Shown: positions 48,201 through 57,200 of the stretch, in pieces
How positions within the stretch are numbered: position 1 is the first letter of the stretch
Layout: each line of letters begins with the position of its first letter
Assembly (NCBI GenBank): GCA_005809105.1
Contig: SYLI01000006.1
Location: 1 to 64,000 of the forward strand
Direction of reading: 5' to 3'
Origin: Verrucomicrobiales bacterium
Lineage (GTDB): Bacteria > Verrucomicrobiota > Verrucomicrobiia > Limisphaerales > UBA1100
DNA length: 64,000 bases
Notes under the pieces: generated by a model
What the model saw: only the letters and a program-made list of their open reading frames with translations
The model's database searches: none
What the model was told of the DNA's origin: nothing
Translations under genes and position numbers: made by a program

Positions 48201-51200
48201 CACCACGGGCATCGCGCTCAACGACGTGGATGGCGACGGAGATCTGGATGTGCTGGTTTCCAACGACGGCGCCATTCCCAAGCTCTACCTCAACAGCGGC
48301 GTGGGCGTGTTCAGCGCGGGCAGCCCCATCACGGGCGCGCTGGCGGAAAATTCCCAGGCCATACTGGTGGCCGACGTTGCCGGGCCGGGCCGACGCGTGC
48401 TGCTGGCCAACCAGTCCGCCGGCCAGTTCGAGGTGCATCTGGTGGCCGCGACGGGCCGCAATGCGGGTCTGGAGTTCTTCATGGGCGACCCCTCCGCCCC
48501 CAAGGTCACCACCTCCGCCATGAACTGGTCGCTCAACCAGTGGTACAACGTGGTGGTGCGGCGATCGGGCAACACGGTGACCGTGTGGCGCGACGGAATG
48601 TTGCTGGCACAGAACGACAATGTCGTGGCAGGAAACGCGGCCTCACCGGCCAACCAGAGGGTGAGCATGGGCCGGCGCACGCCCTTCCCCAGCTACTTGA
48701 TGCAGGGCACGATGGATGACATGCGAATCTACAACCGCGCGCTGACCGATGCGGAGATTGAGGAACTCTTCGTCTCCGAATGGGCTCAGCCCATGGCGAC
48801 TCCATTTGATTCGATCACCTCGCTGCGGGCGCATTATCCCATCCGCTCCACCGATTCGCCCTTTGCCGTCACCGAAATCGTGGGCACGGGCCCCGACGGC
48901 GTGCCCAACGCCGGTGCCTTGCGCGTCAGCGGCCGTTACGGTGCGGCCGATGTGCAGGGCGCCTACGAGCTGGCTGGCACGGTGGGCGGCTACATCAACC
49001 TGGGGGCGAACACCTCGTTTGGCACCGGCGCCTTCACCGTCTCGATTTGGGTCAGCAACGCCAGCGTGCCCAACGCCGTCAGCGCCGACATCATCGGCAA
49101 CCGCGTCTTCTCCTCGGGGAACGAGTGGTGGCTGGCGTTGCAGCCCAGTGGCCGCGTGGTCTTTCGCGGCGGCGGCACCACGCTGCAGTCCAATACCGGT
49201 GCCGTGTTGATGGATTCCTCCGCATGGACGCATCTGGTGGTCTCGCGCGAGGCCAACGGCAGCGCCACGCTGTACGTGGACAAGACCCCCGTGGCCACGA
49301 CCACATCCATGTCCGCGAACCTGAACACCCTCAACGAACTCTGGATGGGCAGGGCCGGCGGCGGGGGGACCGACTACTACAAGGGGCGCGTGGATGAACT
49401 CCGGCTCTTTCAGGGCCGCGCCTTGCAGGGGTGGGAAGTGTCCGCGCTCTATGATCTGGAACGCCCCGCGTCGGTCGGCACGGCGAGCATCACGGTGAAC
49501 TTCACCCCCGACGCGGTGGATGCGGGGGACAGCGTGCGCCTGCAGCTCTACTCCAACAGCGCGGCCACCGAGGCGGCGTTTTACACCACCGATCTCAACG
49601 CGACGGGCAAGACTTTCACCTACACCTTCAACAGTGCGGCGGCGGCCAATGCGTGGCAGGACTTGCAGGGGCAGTTCCGGTTCACGCCGCAGGGGGGACG
49701 GGTGACCATTGACAACGTGGTGATCACCGTCAACGGGGCCTCCTTCACCTACAGCGGCACGGACGTTCCCGTGCGGATTTCCTCCGGGGACAAGCTGGCC
49801 AAGAACATCCAGATGAACCGCGACAGCACCTTTGCGATGGCGATGCTTTTGAATGCCGGCGGTGCCTACACGCTGGCCCACGAGCTGGGTCATCTCTTGG
49901 GATGCCACCATGGCATTGGGGACACATGGCTGCGTCCGGATAGTCCCAGCATCACCTTCAACCCCTACGGTTCCGAGACCATCGCCGGCGGGGTTACCGC
50001 GGGGGTGGGCAATTACGTGCGCGACGAATTCCTGGCGATGGGCAATCACTTCACGACCTGGGGCACCCCCACCGGCCAGCCGGGCTCCGGCACGTGGGGG
50101 AAATACTGCACCCTCATGGCGTACAGCTTTCCCGGCAACGCGTCCAGCAACCCGCTCTGGACCAGAATCCCCCGCTTCTCAAGCCCGTATGTCTATTGGA
50201 AAGGCAAGGCGACGGGGGATAGCCACGGCTTTAATCTTCCGCCTCCCTTTGGGAACTACAACAAACCGCTCTACTTCGACAACGTGAGGGTGCATCAGGT
50301 GGTTGGTCCCATTGTGGGTTTCTACCGCGACGACAATGGATCAGACCGGCTGCCTTCCGAATTCCAAACGCCCTTGCGCGGGCCGCAGGGCGTGCCCGAT
50401 ATGGACACCAACTTTGCCTCGGGCAATCCCCAGCAAGTGGCCCAGGCAGGAGGCGGCGCCGGTGGCAGCAGTGGTGCGGGTGCCCCCAAGCGCAACACGG
50501 GATTGGGCGCGGGTGTCTCCGGCGGCAATGGGGGCAATGGGGGCAATGGGGGCAATGGGGGCAATAGCGGCAGCACGCCGGGCACCACCAATCCTGCTCC
50601 CGCCACGGGGGGCAATCCCTCCGGCACACCGCCTGCCACCGGTTCAAAGGGTGGCACCACGGCCAACCCTACATCTCCACCGAATCCGGGCGGATCGAAC
50701 CCACGGCCCACGGTGACGCCCGGTGTTGTCGTGTCCGGCCCCGGTGTGCCCAACGACCGCAAGGCGGGAAGCCTGAACATTGCCTTGCGGCGCCAGGCCG
50801 ACACGAGCTGGTCGGGCATTGCCGATGGACACAACCGGGGTGCGACGGCGGACGCGGGCGACAACGCCCTGGCTCAGACCGACGACCGCCGCCCGGCGTT
50901 TCACGGCCGTTCGGTCTGGTGGCACGCCGTGGTGCCGGAGGATGGAACCTATCAGGTGCAGGGCACCACGGCGGGAAGCACCTTTGACACCACGCTCACC
51001 CTGCTGCTGCCCGAGGAGGGCGGCGCGCTCTCCAACGACAACGACCCCGGCCAGTCCGGCCCGTCCAGCCGCGTGCAGACCGGCGAGAGGGTGTTGAAGG
51101 CCGGACAACGGATTTACTTCGCCGTGGACGGCGTGGATGGGGCGCAGGGGCAGGTGCGGCTTAACGTGCGCCTCTCGCCGCTCAAGCGTGGCGGCAACTG

Positions 51201-51201
51201 A
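42295..51201 (+). CDS. Giant (2968 aa) membrane-anchored or secreted multidomain protein: split metzincin + LamG + FG-GAP + nested fungalysin-like gluzincin + PPC-like C-terminus
   Basis: N-terminal TM; EYIDILFIYD...VTLMLDVVNSIYAACAISLEVRQ; LamG and FG-GAP motifs; VIAHEYGHAVLF...AIHEGFGDYLA...GEIWANALWDLR; TLAHELGHLLGCHHG...YCTLMAY; (GGN)n linker; C-terminal SVWWHAVVPEDGTYQVQGTTAGSTFDTTLTLLLP. Start codon uncertain (SD-like GGAAGGAG is too close to 42295). Confidence 0.9.
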   Translation: MALRFSVQYGTLSDVVPVKRKQLYLTLLAAALVIGGAVGLYLQKKQRRLPLLFTDLAAAQAPASFPEQGIAKRWRWVTLDNVGLGQLSILPQKPKRVRLNLFPDLEVSAVITANKTHWNTDQSALGIINDDPDSLFVMSRHKDIMMGMVVLPDARQVLISHVKDGKYVIVEVDPRKGGGCGTCVDDAAPAAAGDHPSHGTKPSAAAPSGDAAAFARRMAKADGAVGHSLARECVHPPLPPVSPVMQQGDGSVQPLPPESPLPRPRTASVQVRPMLAAINLKNLQPLLAQGAYTLQGQGGSARQTMGPTTPHSLTYQRPGYTEYIDILFIYDLRTLAQEGNFTQLQGKVTLMLDVVNSIYAACAISLEVRQAGALTPAIRRAMAGSPADLTSSGYSATGPAWQEVQAPVRPNRTNTDPTQWTVWTPVGTQKQAKPGVYQPLFEDSNSTVDLNEALTWLTTRSNSLLYGDQHWGEAMFRSSTGVNTQEPYVNLPAGTLWRLEPRAVPAAPIYTDTVHPNLRTGPVDHVDSPWAIQSDPGTPPITHDTYVYRYDVDGINDTYGTQFNPLYSGMIGLRMDVNGSNYNNVAFTGNPNGGATARYTTLHGQTGNFDPTYQINTTPYRMDARADIVCMLSPDAFALGGAGAVGLAQKYSNLKPVANPAGAVGRGPYPQPNLVHEQQYSRHDGDISLAAGTPYLGTFSTLRPTQLANTAASGLVGYWPFLGNANDLSGLNNHGVLVGNAALGNDRFGNASAAVSLDGSGDHVSIPVTASLNIASKFTVCAWVRPTQFTHLTSPHIFAAVQGATRRITLTGDGTAANNGTVVFYPQSDSANQVSTPQPNIAGVAQPALALNQWHFIAAVYDGSQSKIFRNGMLVAVDTSVAGGSIGTISNLYIGDSTAGTPAQNQWQGQIDDVRLYNRAMGDDEVAGIYISERRPQTMPSAANLVLHMPFNGGSLADLSGQGNDANATPTVALGPTKVMDRHGAALSSYQFDGADDGIRTVSANGLPVAASDFTMSLWVSPGALQGPDGAADLVVVNRGQANRVYQNIGGGQFALKAGVLPADVRSGSSVVSGDINKDGFLDLIVGNGQTGVNDETRLYISNGDGTFQAAQTFGGGSQRTMALALADLDGDSYLDLVQGNYGQPNRFYINNQSRTGGFKAPINVDAISYNTRALALQEVNGSFAFLPPAFGAPVENMAAVPATLPRALESAPPYFVGLDAAGPDGDFDPQLLLAQAAAGVATPPIAPVRPLTNAVPVAPVFPPELAAIPAVQQYPLMRIGSRAVIPTIHGRQASYRNIHFPGNRLQAEATARRFLDTMSATLGVRAGEKDLGLLKVQHGLAGSTVFLEPKLHGRRIYNASISVHLGAQGQVETLHLTYYAGVKVEDQQPVIDVRVAETIAERRLGAKSVRRRFADRAEQVWYIKPDGSAALAWKLLVAPSNTLALYEVLVDSRLAGVLSVRDTNLHAPTTGSGLAFTPNPIQTQGSTFGLFNANPGNDGTSAALNLQRQTVTLLDLNGSGFLDGKYLHMSTVAPMNATVAQVHAFSLTSTFNYDRSDGRFEEVCIYHTIDSVQRYFQSLGFSGSNIPANGLRDQVMRACAHSFEGVGSGLNAFYSPALNEIHFGQGDMGHASGDTVDLAEDGDVIAHEYGHAVLFAVNPGLAMGGCMSGIKGVNEVDAIHEGFGDYLAYAFWSETGNAGYLSVAAQRARGGEWAMEQYPTAIRSVNNTTYGYANWNGECHHDGEIWANALWDLRVSLETKHGKPLGSQMADKLVFESLRNYPNICTFKMAAIEIYKADQALNGGINAGHIIKAFNGRGFTTTPDFPSPPDFPDLVAGNYLGGGSVGYSNLIGGFGPPIAVTASMSTTALALGDINGDGRADLIVGNDATFNYLYVNNGTGGFPVGLRQQMTSDNLATRALAVGDVDGDGDLDVVAGNYGQRNKLYRNNGTPTPFLGLTGEDIHTDADNTTGIALNDVDGDGDLDVLVSNDGAIPKLYLNSGVGVFSAGSPITGALAENSQAILVADVAGPGRRVLLANQSAGQFEVHLVAATGRNAGLEFFMGDPSAPKVTTSAMNWSLNQWYNVVVRRSGNTVTVWRDGMLLAQNDNVVAGNAASPANQRVSMGRRTPFPSYLMQGTMDDMRIYNRALTDAEIEELFVSEWAQPMATPFDSITSLRAHYPIRSTDSPFAVTEIVGTGPDGVPNAGALRVSGRYGAADVQGAYELAGTVGGYINLGANTSFGTGAFTVSIWVSNASVPNAVSADIIGNRVFSSGNEWWLALQPSGRVVFRGGGTTLQSNTGAVLMDSSAWTHLVVSREANGSATLYVDKTPVATTTSMSANLNTLNELWMGRAGGGGTDYYKGRVDELRLFQGRALQGWEVSALYDLERPASVGTASITVNFTPDAVDAGDSVRLQLYSNSAATEAAFYTTDLNATGKTFTYTFNSAAAANAWQDLQGQFRFTPQGGRVTIDNVVITVNGASFTYSGTDVPVRISSGDKLAKNIQMNRDSTFAMAMLLNAGGAYTLAHELGHLLGCHHGIGDTWLRPDSPSITFNPYGSETIAGGVTAGVGNYVRDEFLAMGNHFTTWGTPTGQPGSGTWGKYCTLMAYSFPGNASSNPLWTRIPRFSSPYVYWKGKATGDSHGFNLPPPFGNYNKPLYFDNVRVHQVVGPIVGFYRDDNGSDRLPSEFQTPLRGPQGVPDMDTNFASGNPQQVAQAGGGAGGSSGAGAPKRNTGLGAGVSGGNGGNGGNGGNGGNSGSTPGTTNPAPATGGNPSGTPPATGSKGGTTANPTSPPNPGGSNPRPTVTPGVVVSGPGVPNDRKAGSLNIALRRQADTSWSGIADGHNRGATADAGDNALAQTDDRRPAFHGRSVWWHAVVPEDGTYQVQGTTAGSTFDTTLTLLLPEEGGALSNDNDPGQSGPSSRVQTGERVLKAGQRIYFAVDGVDGAQGQVRLNVRLSPLKRGGN
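50521..50567. repeat. 9-bp tandem repeat (ggcaatggg)n coding a GGN linker
   Basis: ggcggcaatgggggcaatgggggcaatgggggcaatgggggcaat. Confidence 0.9.
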
Positions 51202-51216
51202 CCTCGAGACCTCGAC

Positions 51217-54200
51217 ATGAATCGCAGGGCCAAATGGATTCGCGCGGGCTGGGTGACGCTCGTCATCGCCTGCGGGATTGCCGGCCTTTGGTGGCGGCAG
51301 GCCAGTCGGTTTGCGCCGCCGCTCTTCGTGGACTTGCCCGCGCATCTCAAGCCCGAGTCCTTCCCCCAAAGCGTCATCGCCAAGCGGCACCGGTGGGTTT
51401 ATCTGGACACGGCGGCGCTCCAGCGCCTCACCAAGATCGGGGGGCGCCTCAAGCTCAATCTTTTCCCCGACATGGAGGAGGTGGCGGTGGTGGGCGCGCA
51501 CCGTTCGCACCCGCACGGCGACCAGTCGGTTCTGGGCCACCTTGAGAGCGGGCCTTACGAATCGCTCTTCGTGTTCTCGCGCAGTGAACAGGTGATGATG
51601 GGATCGGTGGGCATGGCCGATGGCAGGCAGGTGCTCTTAAGCCACGTCCGTGGCGGCGCCTATGTGATTCTGGAGGTGGACACGCGCAAGGTGGGGGGCT
51701 GTGGCACCTGCGAGCCTGAGCGCACCGCGAGCAAAGAAGCCGCGCCGCCACGCCCGTCATCCAAGGCGTCGGCACCGCCGTCCGGGTCGGCCGAGGGTTC
51801 GGCCTTTGCGCGGCAGCTTTCGCGGCGGTCGGGTGCAGGGCCTTGGAGTGGGATTTGCGAGGCGTGCAATGGCGAGCGGACGGCGCGGCCGGTGGCCGGC
51901 ACCCCGGACATCGCCCCGCTGCATTCTCATACGGCCCTTCCTGAGCCCACGGCGCGGCGGCAGGTTCTGCCCAAGCCAACGCTGGCGCAGCGCCAACTGC
52001 CCCTGCTGGCGGCGATGGGGTTGCCCACACACGTGCTGGCCGCCACCGGCCCTTACGGCATTCATAATGCGGGGACAGGCAAGAAGGGGGGCGCCGGTTC
52101 CAGCCCGGTCTCTGCCAGCAGCCGCTACCTTATGTCGGTCGGCACCAGCGAGTTTCTCGATGTGTTGTTCCTTTACACCGACGCGCTGAACACTCAGTTG
52201 GGGGGAGGGGCGACAGGGCTGCTCAATCTACAGGCCTCGGTCACGCTGATGGTTGATCAGGCCAATCAAATCTTTCTGGAAAGCGGTGTGCCCTTCCAAA
52301 TCCGGCAGGCCAGTCTGTGGAAGGCGACTCACCGGGCGATGACGGCGATGGACGGCGGGATTAGCGTCACGGCTCCCAATCTTCTGGGCGCGGGCTATCC
52401 CACCGATGCGCCGGCATGGACGGAGACGCAGGCACCCGTGCGCCCCGACTATTCCAACGGCGACAACAAGCTCTGGACGGTCTGGAATCCGTGGAAAGGC
52501 ACGGTGGGCGTGACGACGTGGAATCAAAAACAGGCGATGGAAGGCGTGTACCAGCCCACGATGGTGAACGTCAAGAAAACGGAGGTGGCGGACTACCTCA
52601 AGTGGATCACCAACCGCAGCAACAGCCTGCTCTACGGCGACCAGTACTGGAAATCAGGAAAACTCTTCACCGGCGCCGTGATTGAATACGTTGAGGCCAA
52701 CAACACCAAGCAGTATTTCCAGCAGCACCGCACCGCCAGCAACCTCGCCACCCGCGCCATCGTGCCCTTGCCCACCAACGGCGCGCCGATGAAGTTTGTT
52801 GGCAATTCCGACTATGCCACCCTCAGCACCATCGTGCAGCACGATCCAGGCTCGGGCGTGGCCGGGTTCATCACGGCCAACACCAGGTTGTATTTTAGAA
52901 ATGGCAATGCGACGGGCCGGTTTTCGTTGCACTCCAAGTCGGCGCACGCCTCCAACGGCAGTTTTCCGGTGCAAATCGGCGCGGACGATCCGCCCTTGGA
53001 TCCGCTCCCGGTGGGGTACTCGCTGGAGCTGGTTGAGCAGGACAACTACAGGGTTAATCCCTTCATCAATCTTCCCGCGGGCTTCACATGGCGGCTGGAA
53101 CCTGATAAGGCGGGAAAATCGCGCATGTACAAGGAGAGTGTCAATCGCGCCGTGGCGGTGGGGCCGGTGGACGATCCGCTCTCCAGCACCGCGATCAAGG
53201 CCTTTGGCCCTGGCGATGCCACGCCGCCCACGAGCATCAAGGACGATAATGCCACCAACCACACGCCGGTGCAGCGCTACGAGCTGGACACCAGCGACCT
53301 CGTCCCCGGCATCGCCAACGGGACCTATTATGGCAATGTGTACAACCCGCTCTATTCGGGTGTGCTGGGGCTGCGGATGGACCTCAACGGGTCCGACTAC
53401 GCCTCGATTGATTTCAATGGAACGCCGCTGGCCTCCGCGCTGCTGCCGGTGCGCTATCCCAACCTGCACCGGTTTCAGGAGACGCCCTTTGTGCCCACCG
53501 CCTTGGCCGCCGACCCCCGGGCCGATCTGGTCATCCTGCTCACCGAAAACCTGGCGGGCAGCGCAGGCATCGCCACCAAGTACATGAACATCACCCCGGC
53601 CGATCCGGCCCGAACCATCGGGCGGGGGATGTCGCCCGAGCCCAACAAGGTTCAGGAAAAGACCGCCGACTATCACGAGGGCGACCTGTTGGGCGGCAGC
53701 AGCCGCATGTTGGAGCGATCCTTCACGTCGCTGCCGGTGACCGGCACCATCAACACTTCCACGACCTCGCTGGGGAGCAGCGGGTTGGTGGCGTACTATC
53801 CCTTTGACGGCAATCTGACCGACTCCAGCGGCAATGCCCACCACGGCGTGCTCTCCTTGGGAACGGCCGCCTACACCACCGACCGCCTTGGCGTGGCGGC
53901 AAAGGCGCTCAGTCTGGATGGCACCCAGCGCGTGGAGGTGACGGCGGGCGCGTCCGTTTTCAATTTCAACAGCACCACCAGCTGGGCGGTGAGCGCGTGG
54001 ATCAAGCCCAACGATATCGCGGCCGAAGGCGGCATCTTGAGCCAGGCCGATTCGGCGACGGGCGTGGTGAACTACCAGATGGGCCTGCGCAATTCCAGGT
54101 TGAGCAGCGAGAGTCCGCCGCTCAGTCCGGTCACGGGCGGCAACTCGGGCGCGGTGCTGGGTGGCACGGGCGAATGGAAGCACCTCATGTATGTGTATGA

Positions 54201-57200
54201 CCGCACCGCGCGCGGCGGCACCGGCGGGTCCTCCTCGTGGACGGGCTTCGGGAAAGTCCAGCGTTACATCAACGGCATGCTCTTTGATGAGATTGGCATG
54301 AATGCGCCCTCGGGCGTGGGCGCAGGCGACCGGCTGTTGCTGGGCGACAACGCGGCGGGGACGGCGCCCTTTGCCGGTGCGCTGGATGAGGTGCGCGTGT
54401 ACAGCCGCTCCTTCACGGGCACGGAGGTTCGCCAGCTTTACGGCAGCGAGAAGAACGCCACCGCGTTTGATGCCCTCACGGGCCTCGCCTTCCACTACCC
54501 CTTTAATGGCGCCTCCACCGCCGACTTGAGCGGCAACACCAACACGGGCGTGGTTTACAACGGTGCGTCGCACCCGCGGCCCGACCGCTACGGCAACGCC
54601 AATGGTACGCTCTCACTCGATGGCGTGAATGATTACATGCGCTCCACCAAGACCACCAACTTCCCGCGCGGGCCCGGCGCCTTCACCTATTCGGTGTGGC
54701 TCAAGCCCGGCAGCCTGCTTTCCCCGGACAGCCGGCTGGACTTGCTGACGGGCCACGGCGCGGGGGTGCCCTCGCAGGTGTTTGTCAACGAAGGCAACGG
54801 CTCGTTGCGCCCCTTCGTGGGCGATCACCAGGTGTCGGGCACCTCGGGCAACGCCACCACCAGCGTGGCGGTGGGCGATCTCAACAACGACGGCTACAAC
54901 GATTTCGTGCTGGGCAACTGGCGCCAGCCCAGCGTGGCCTTCCTCAACAACGGCAACGGCGACTTTGGCGCGGGCATCATGGTCTCCGCCGACGCCAATG
55001 ACACCCGCGACATCAAGCTGGGCGACATCAACCGCGACGGCAACCTCGACCTCGTGGTGGCGCGCGACAACGGCCAGTTCAACCTCATCTACATGGGCCG
55101 CGGTGATGGCACCTTCCAGCCGGCCGTTGAAATCGAGCCTTCCTCGCAGCTGCTCTTCGACGACAAGATTGGGCTGGTGGTCCACTACCACTTTAGCAAT
55201 GGCACGCTGCTGGACGCCAGCACGTCGGCCAACCACGCCAACGCCACCGGATTGCCCGCGCTGGCACCGGGCGTGGGGCCCTTGCCGGTTCCCAACAGCG
55301 CCTACCGGTTTAATCCCGTCACGGGCGCGGGCGCGATGCAGCGGCAATACATCACGAGCAAAACGGCCAATGGGTTTCCGTCAGGCACGGGCAATTTCAC
55401 CGTTCTGGGCTGGGTGAATCCCAAGTCCTTTTTCGGCATGGACGGGCTGCCCGATGTCATCACCGGCGTGGGCGGCGGCCCCTTGCGCATCCACCCGGGC
55501 TACGGCAACGGCTCGTTCGCCTCGCCCCGCACTTTTGGCGGCGTGAGCGACACGACGGCGCTTTTGGTGCGCGATGTGGACGGCGACGGCGATCCGGACG
55601 TGGTGCAGGGTGCCTACAACCAGCTTAACCGCGTGCATCTGCTGCACGGCAACGGCACCTTTTTGGCCAGGGACATTGGCACGGCGCCGGGCGAAGCCAA
55701 TCGCACCCTGTCGCTGGCGATGGCCGATTTGAATTTGTTGCCGGCGGTTGGCCTGCCCGATCTGGTGGTGGGCAACGCCCATCCCGACCGTGACGTGGTG
55801 TACAAGAACATGGGCAACGGCTCGTTTGTGAAGGTCGAGGAAATCATCGGGATGCAGCCCATGAACCCCATCCCGACAGGCGCCATCTGCCATTTCAAGA
55901 TGGACGGCTCGCTGGCGGCCGACGTCGTGCGCGACTTTGCCGTCAATGAGTGCAACGGAACCGTGACGGGCTGGGGTGTGAGCGTCAATGCCACCACCAG
56001 CCGGCACGGGCGTCTCAATAACGCCGTGGTGGTGGACGGCTACAACGGCGGTCGCATCTCCTGGCCGGCCAGCAACGCCACCACGTGGTTTGGCGACATC
56101 CCTGCGCTGAGCATGTCGCTGTGGGTGAAACCCATGGGAACCCAAGCCACCGCGCGAACCGTGCTCAGCTGGACCTCGGTGGCGTACGCCACGGTGGATG
56201 GCTTTGCGTTGCTGTTGCCGGAGAACGCGTATGGCGGCCGGTTTCAATATTTCTCGAGGTCGGTCAACTGCTTAGGCGGCGCGTGGCCCGCCGGCTGGGC
56301 CAACACCGGCTGGCAGCACATCGTGGTCATCCGCAAGCTGGTCACGGCGTTTAACAACGAGTCGCTCGAGATTTATCTCAACGGTAGCCTCAATAATGTG
56401 CAGGTCTCCACCGGGCCGCCGGGGGTCAACGTAAATCCTTCAGGGGCGTTCGCGCTGGGCGCGTGGGCCAGCGGCGGCGGGCAGCCCTCCCACTTTGGCG
56501 TGGACGACATGCGCGGCTACCGGCGCGTGCTGAGCGCGACGGAGATTCTGGAGTTGTACAACGAAAGCGCGCCGGTCTTTCAGGAGTCCAAGGGCCACAG
56601 CCGGTCTGTGGCGCTGGCTGATCTCAACAACGACGGCAAGATGGAGCTCATCGTGGGCTCGGATGGAAACGGCACGATGGTGTACCAGAAGAACCTGGAT
56701 GGCGCCATCACCGATCCCCAATTGTTGGCCCGGCGCTTTGGCGTGGTGCGCTATCTGAGCAGCGGCGCGGCCTTTAATCGCACGAGCTCCGTGTGGGTGG
56801 GCAACGCCACCGGAGGAACCATGCCCGACATCATCGAGGGCAACGACAACGCCTCCACCATGCTCTACCGCACGCTGGGGTATCCTTTCATCAACTTCAC
56901 ACCTCCCTACAACGACTGGCGATATCAAAAACCGGTGATGAGCGGCGCCACGCCCATCCCGCCGCCGGGCGAGACTTGGGTTGCACGGGATTCCAACCGC
57001 AATTGGTCGGCCGTGGCGTCGTCATCCAATGGCTCAAAGTTGGTCGCCACGGTGATGGGCGGCCAGATCTACACGTCCACTGACCTGGGCGCCACGTGGG
57101 GAGTGGGCGGGAGTGCCGTCGGCAACTGGAGCGCGGTCGCTTCTTCTGCTGACGGGGTGAAACTGGTCGCAGCCCGATCCGGCGCAGGCGTCGGCCAGAT

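Noticed and set aside
46615-48438. 607-aa minus-strand ORF antisense to the first giant protein
   Set aside because: Antisense artefact; composition-biased and overlapping the M36/FG-GAP region.
52654-54573. 639-aa minus-strand ORF antisense to the second giant protein
   Set aside because: Antisense artefact; the sense frame is continuous for 11.5 kb with recognisable domains.
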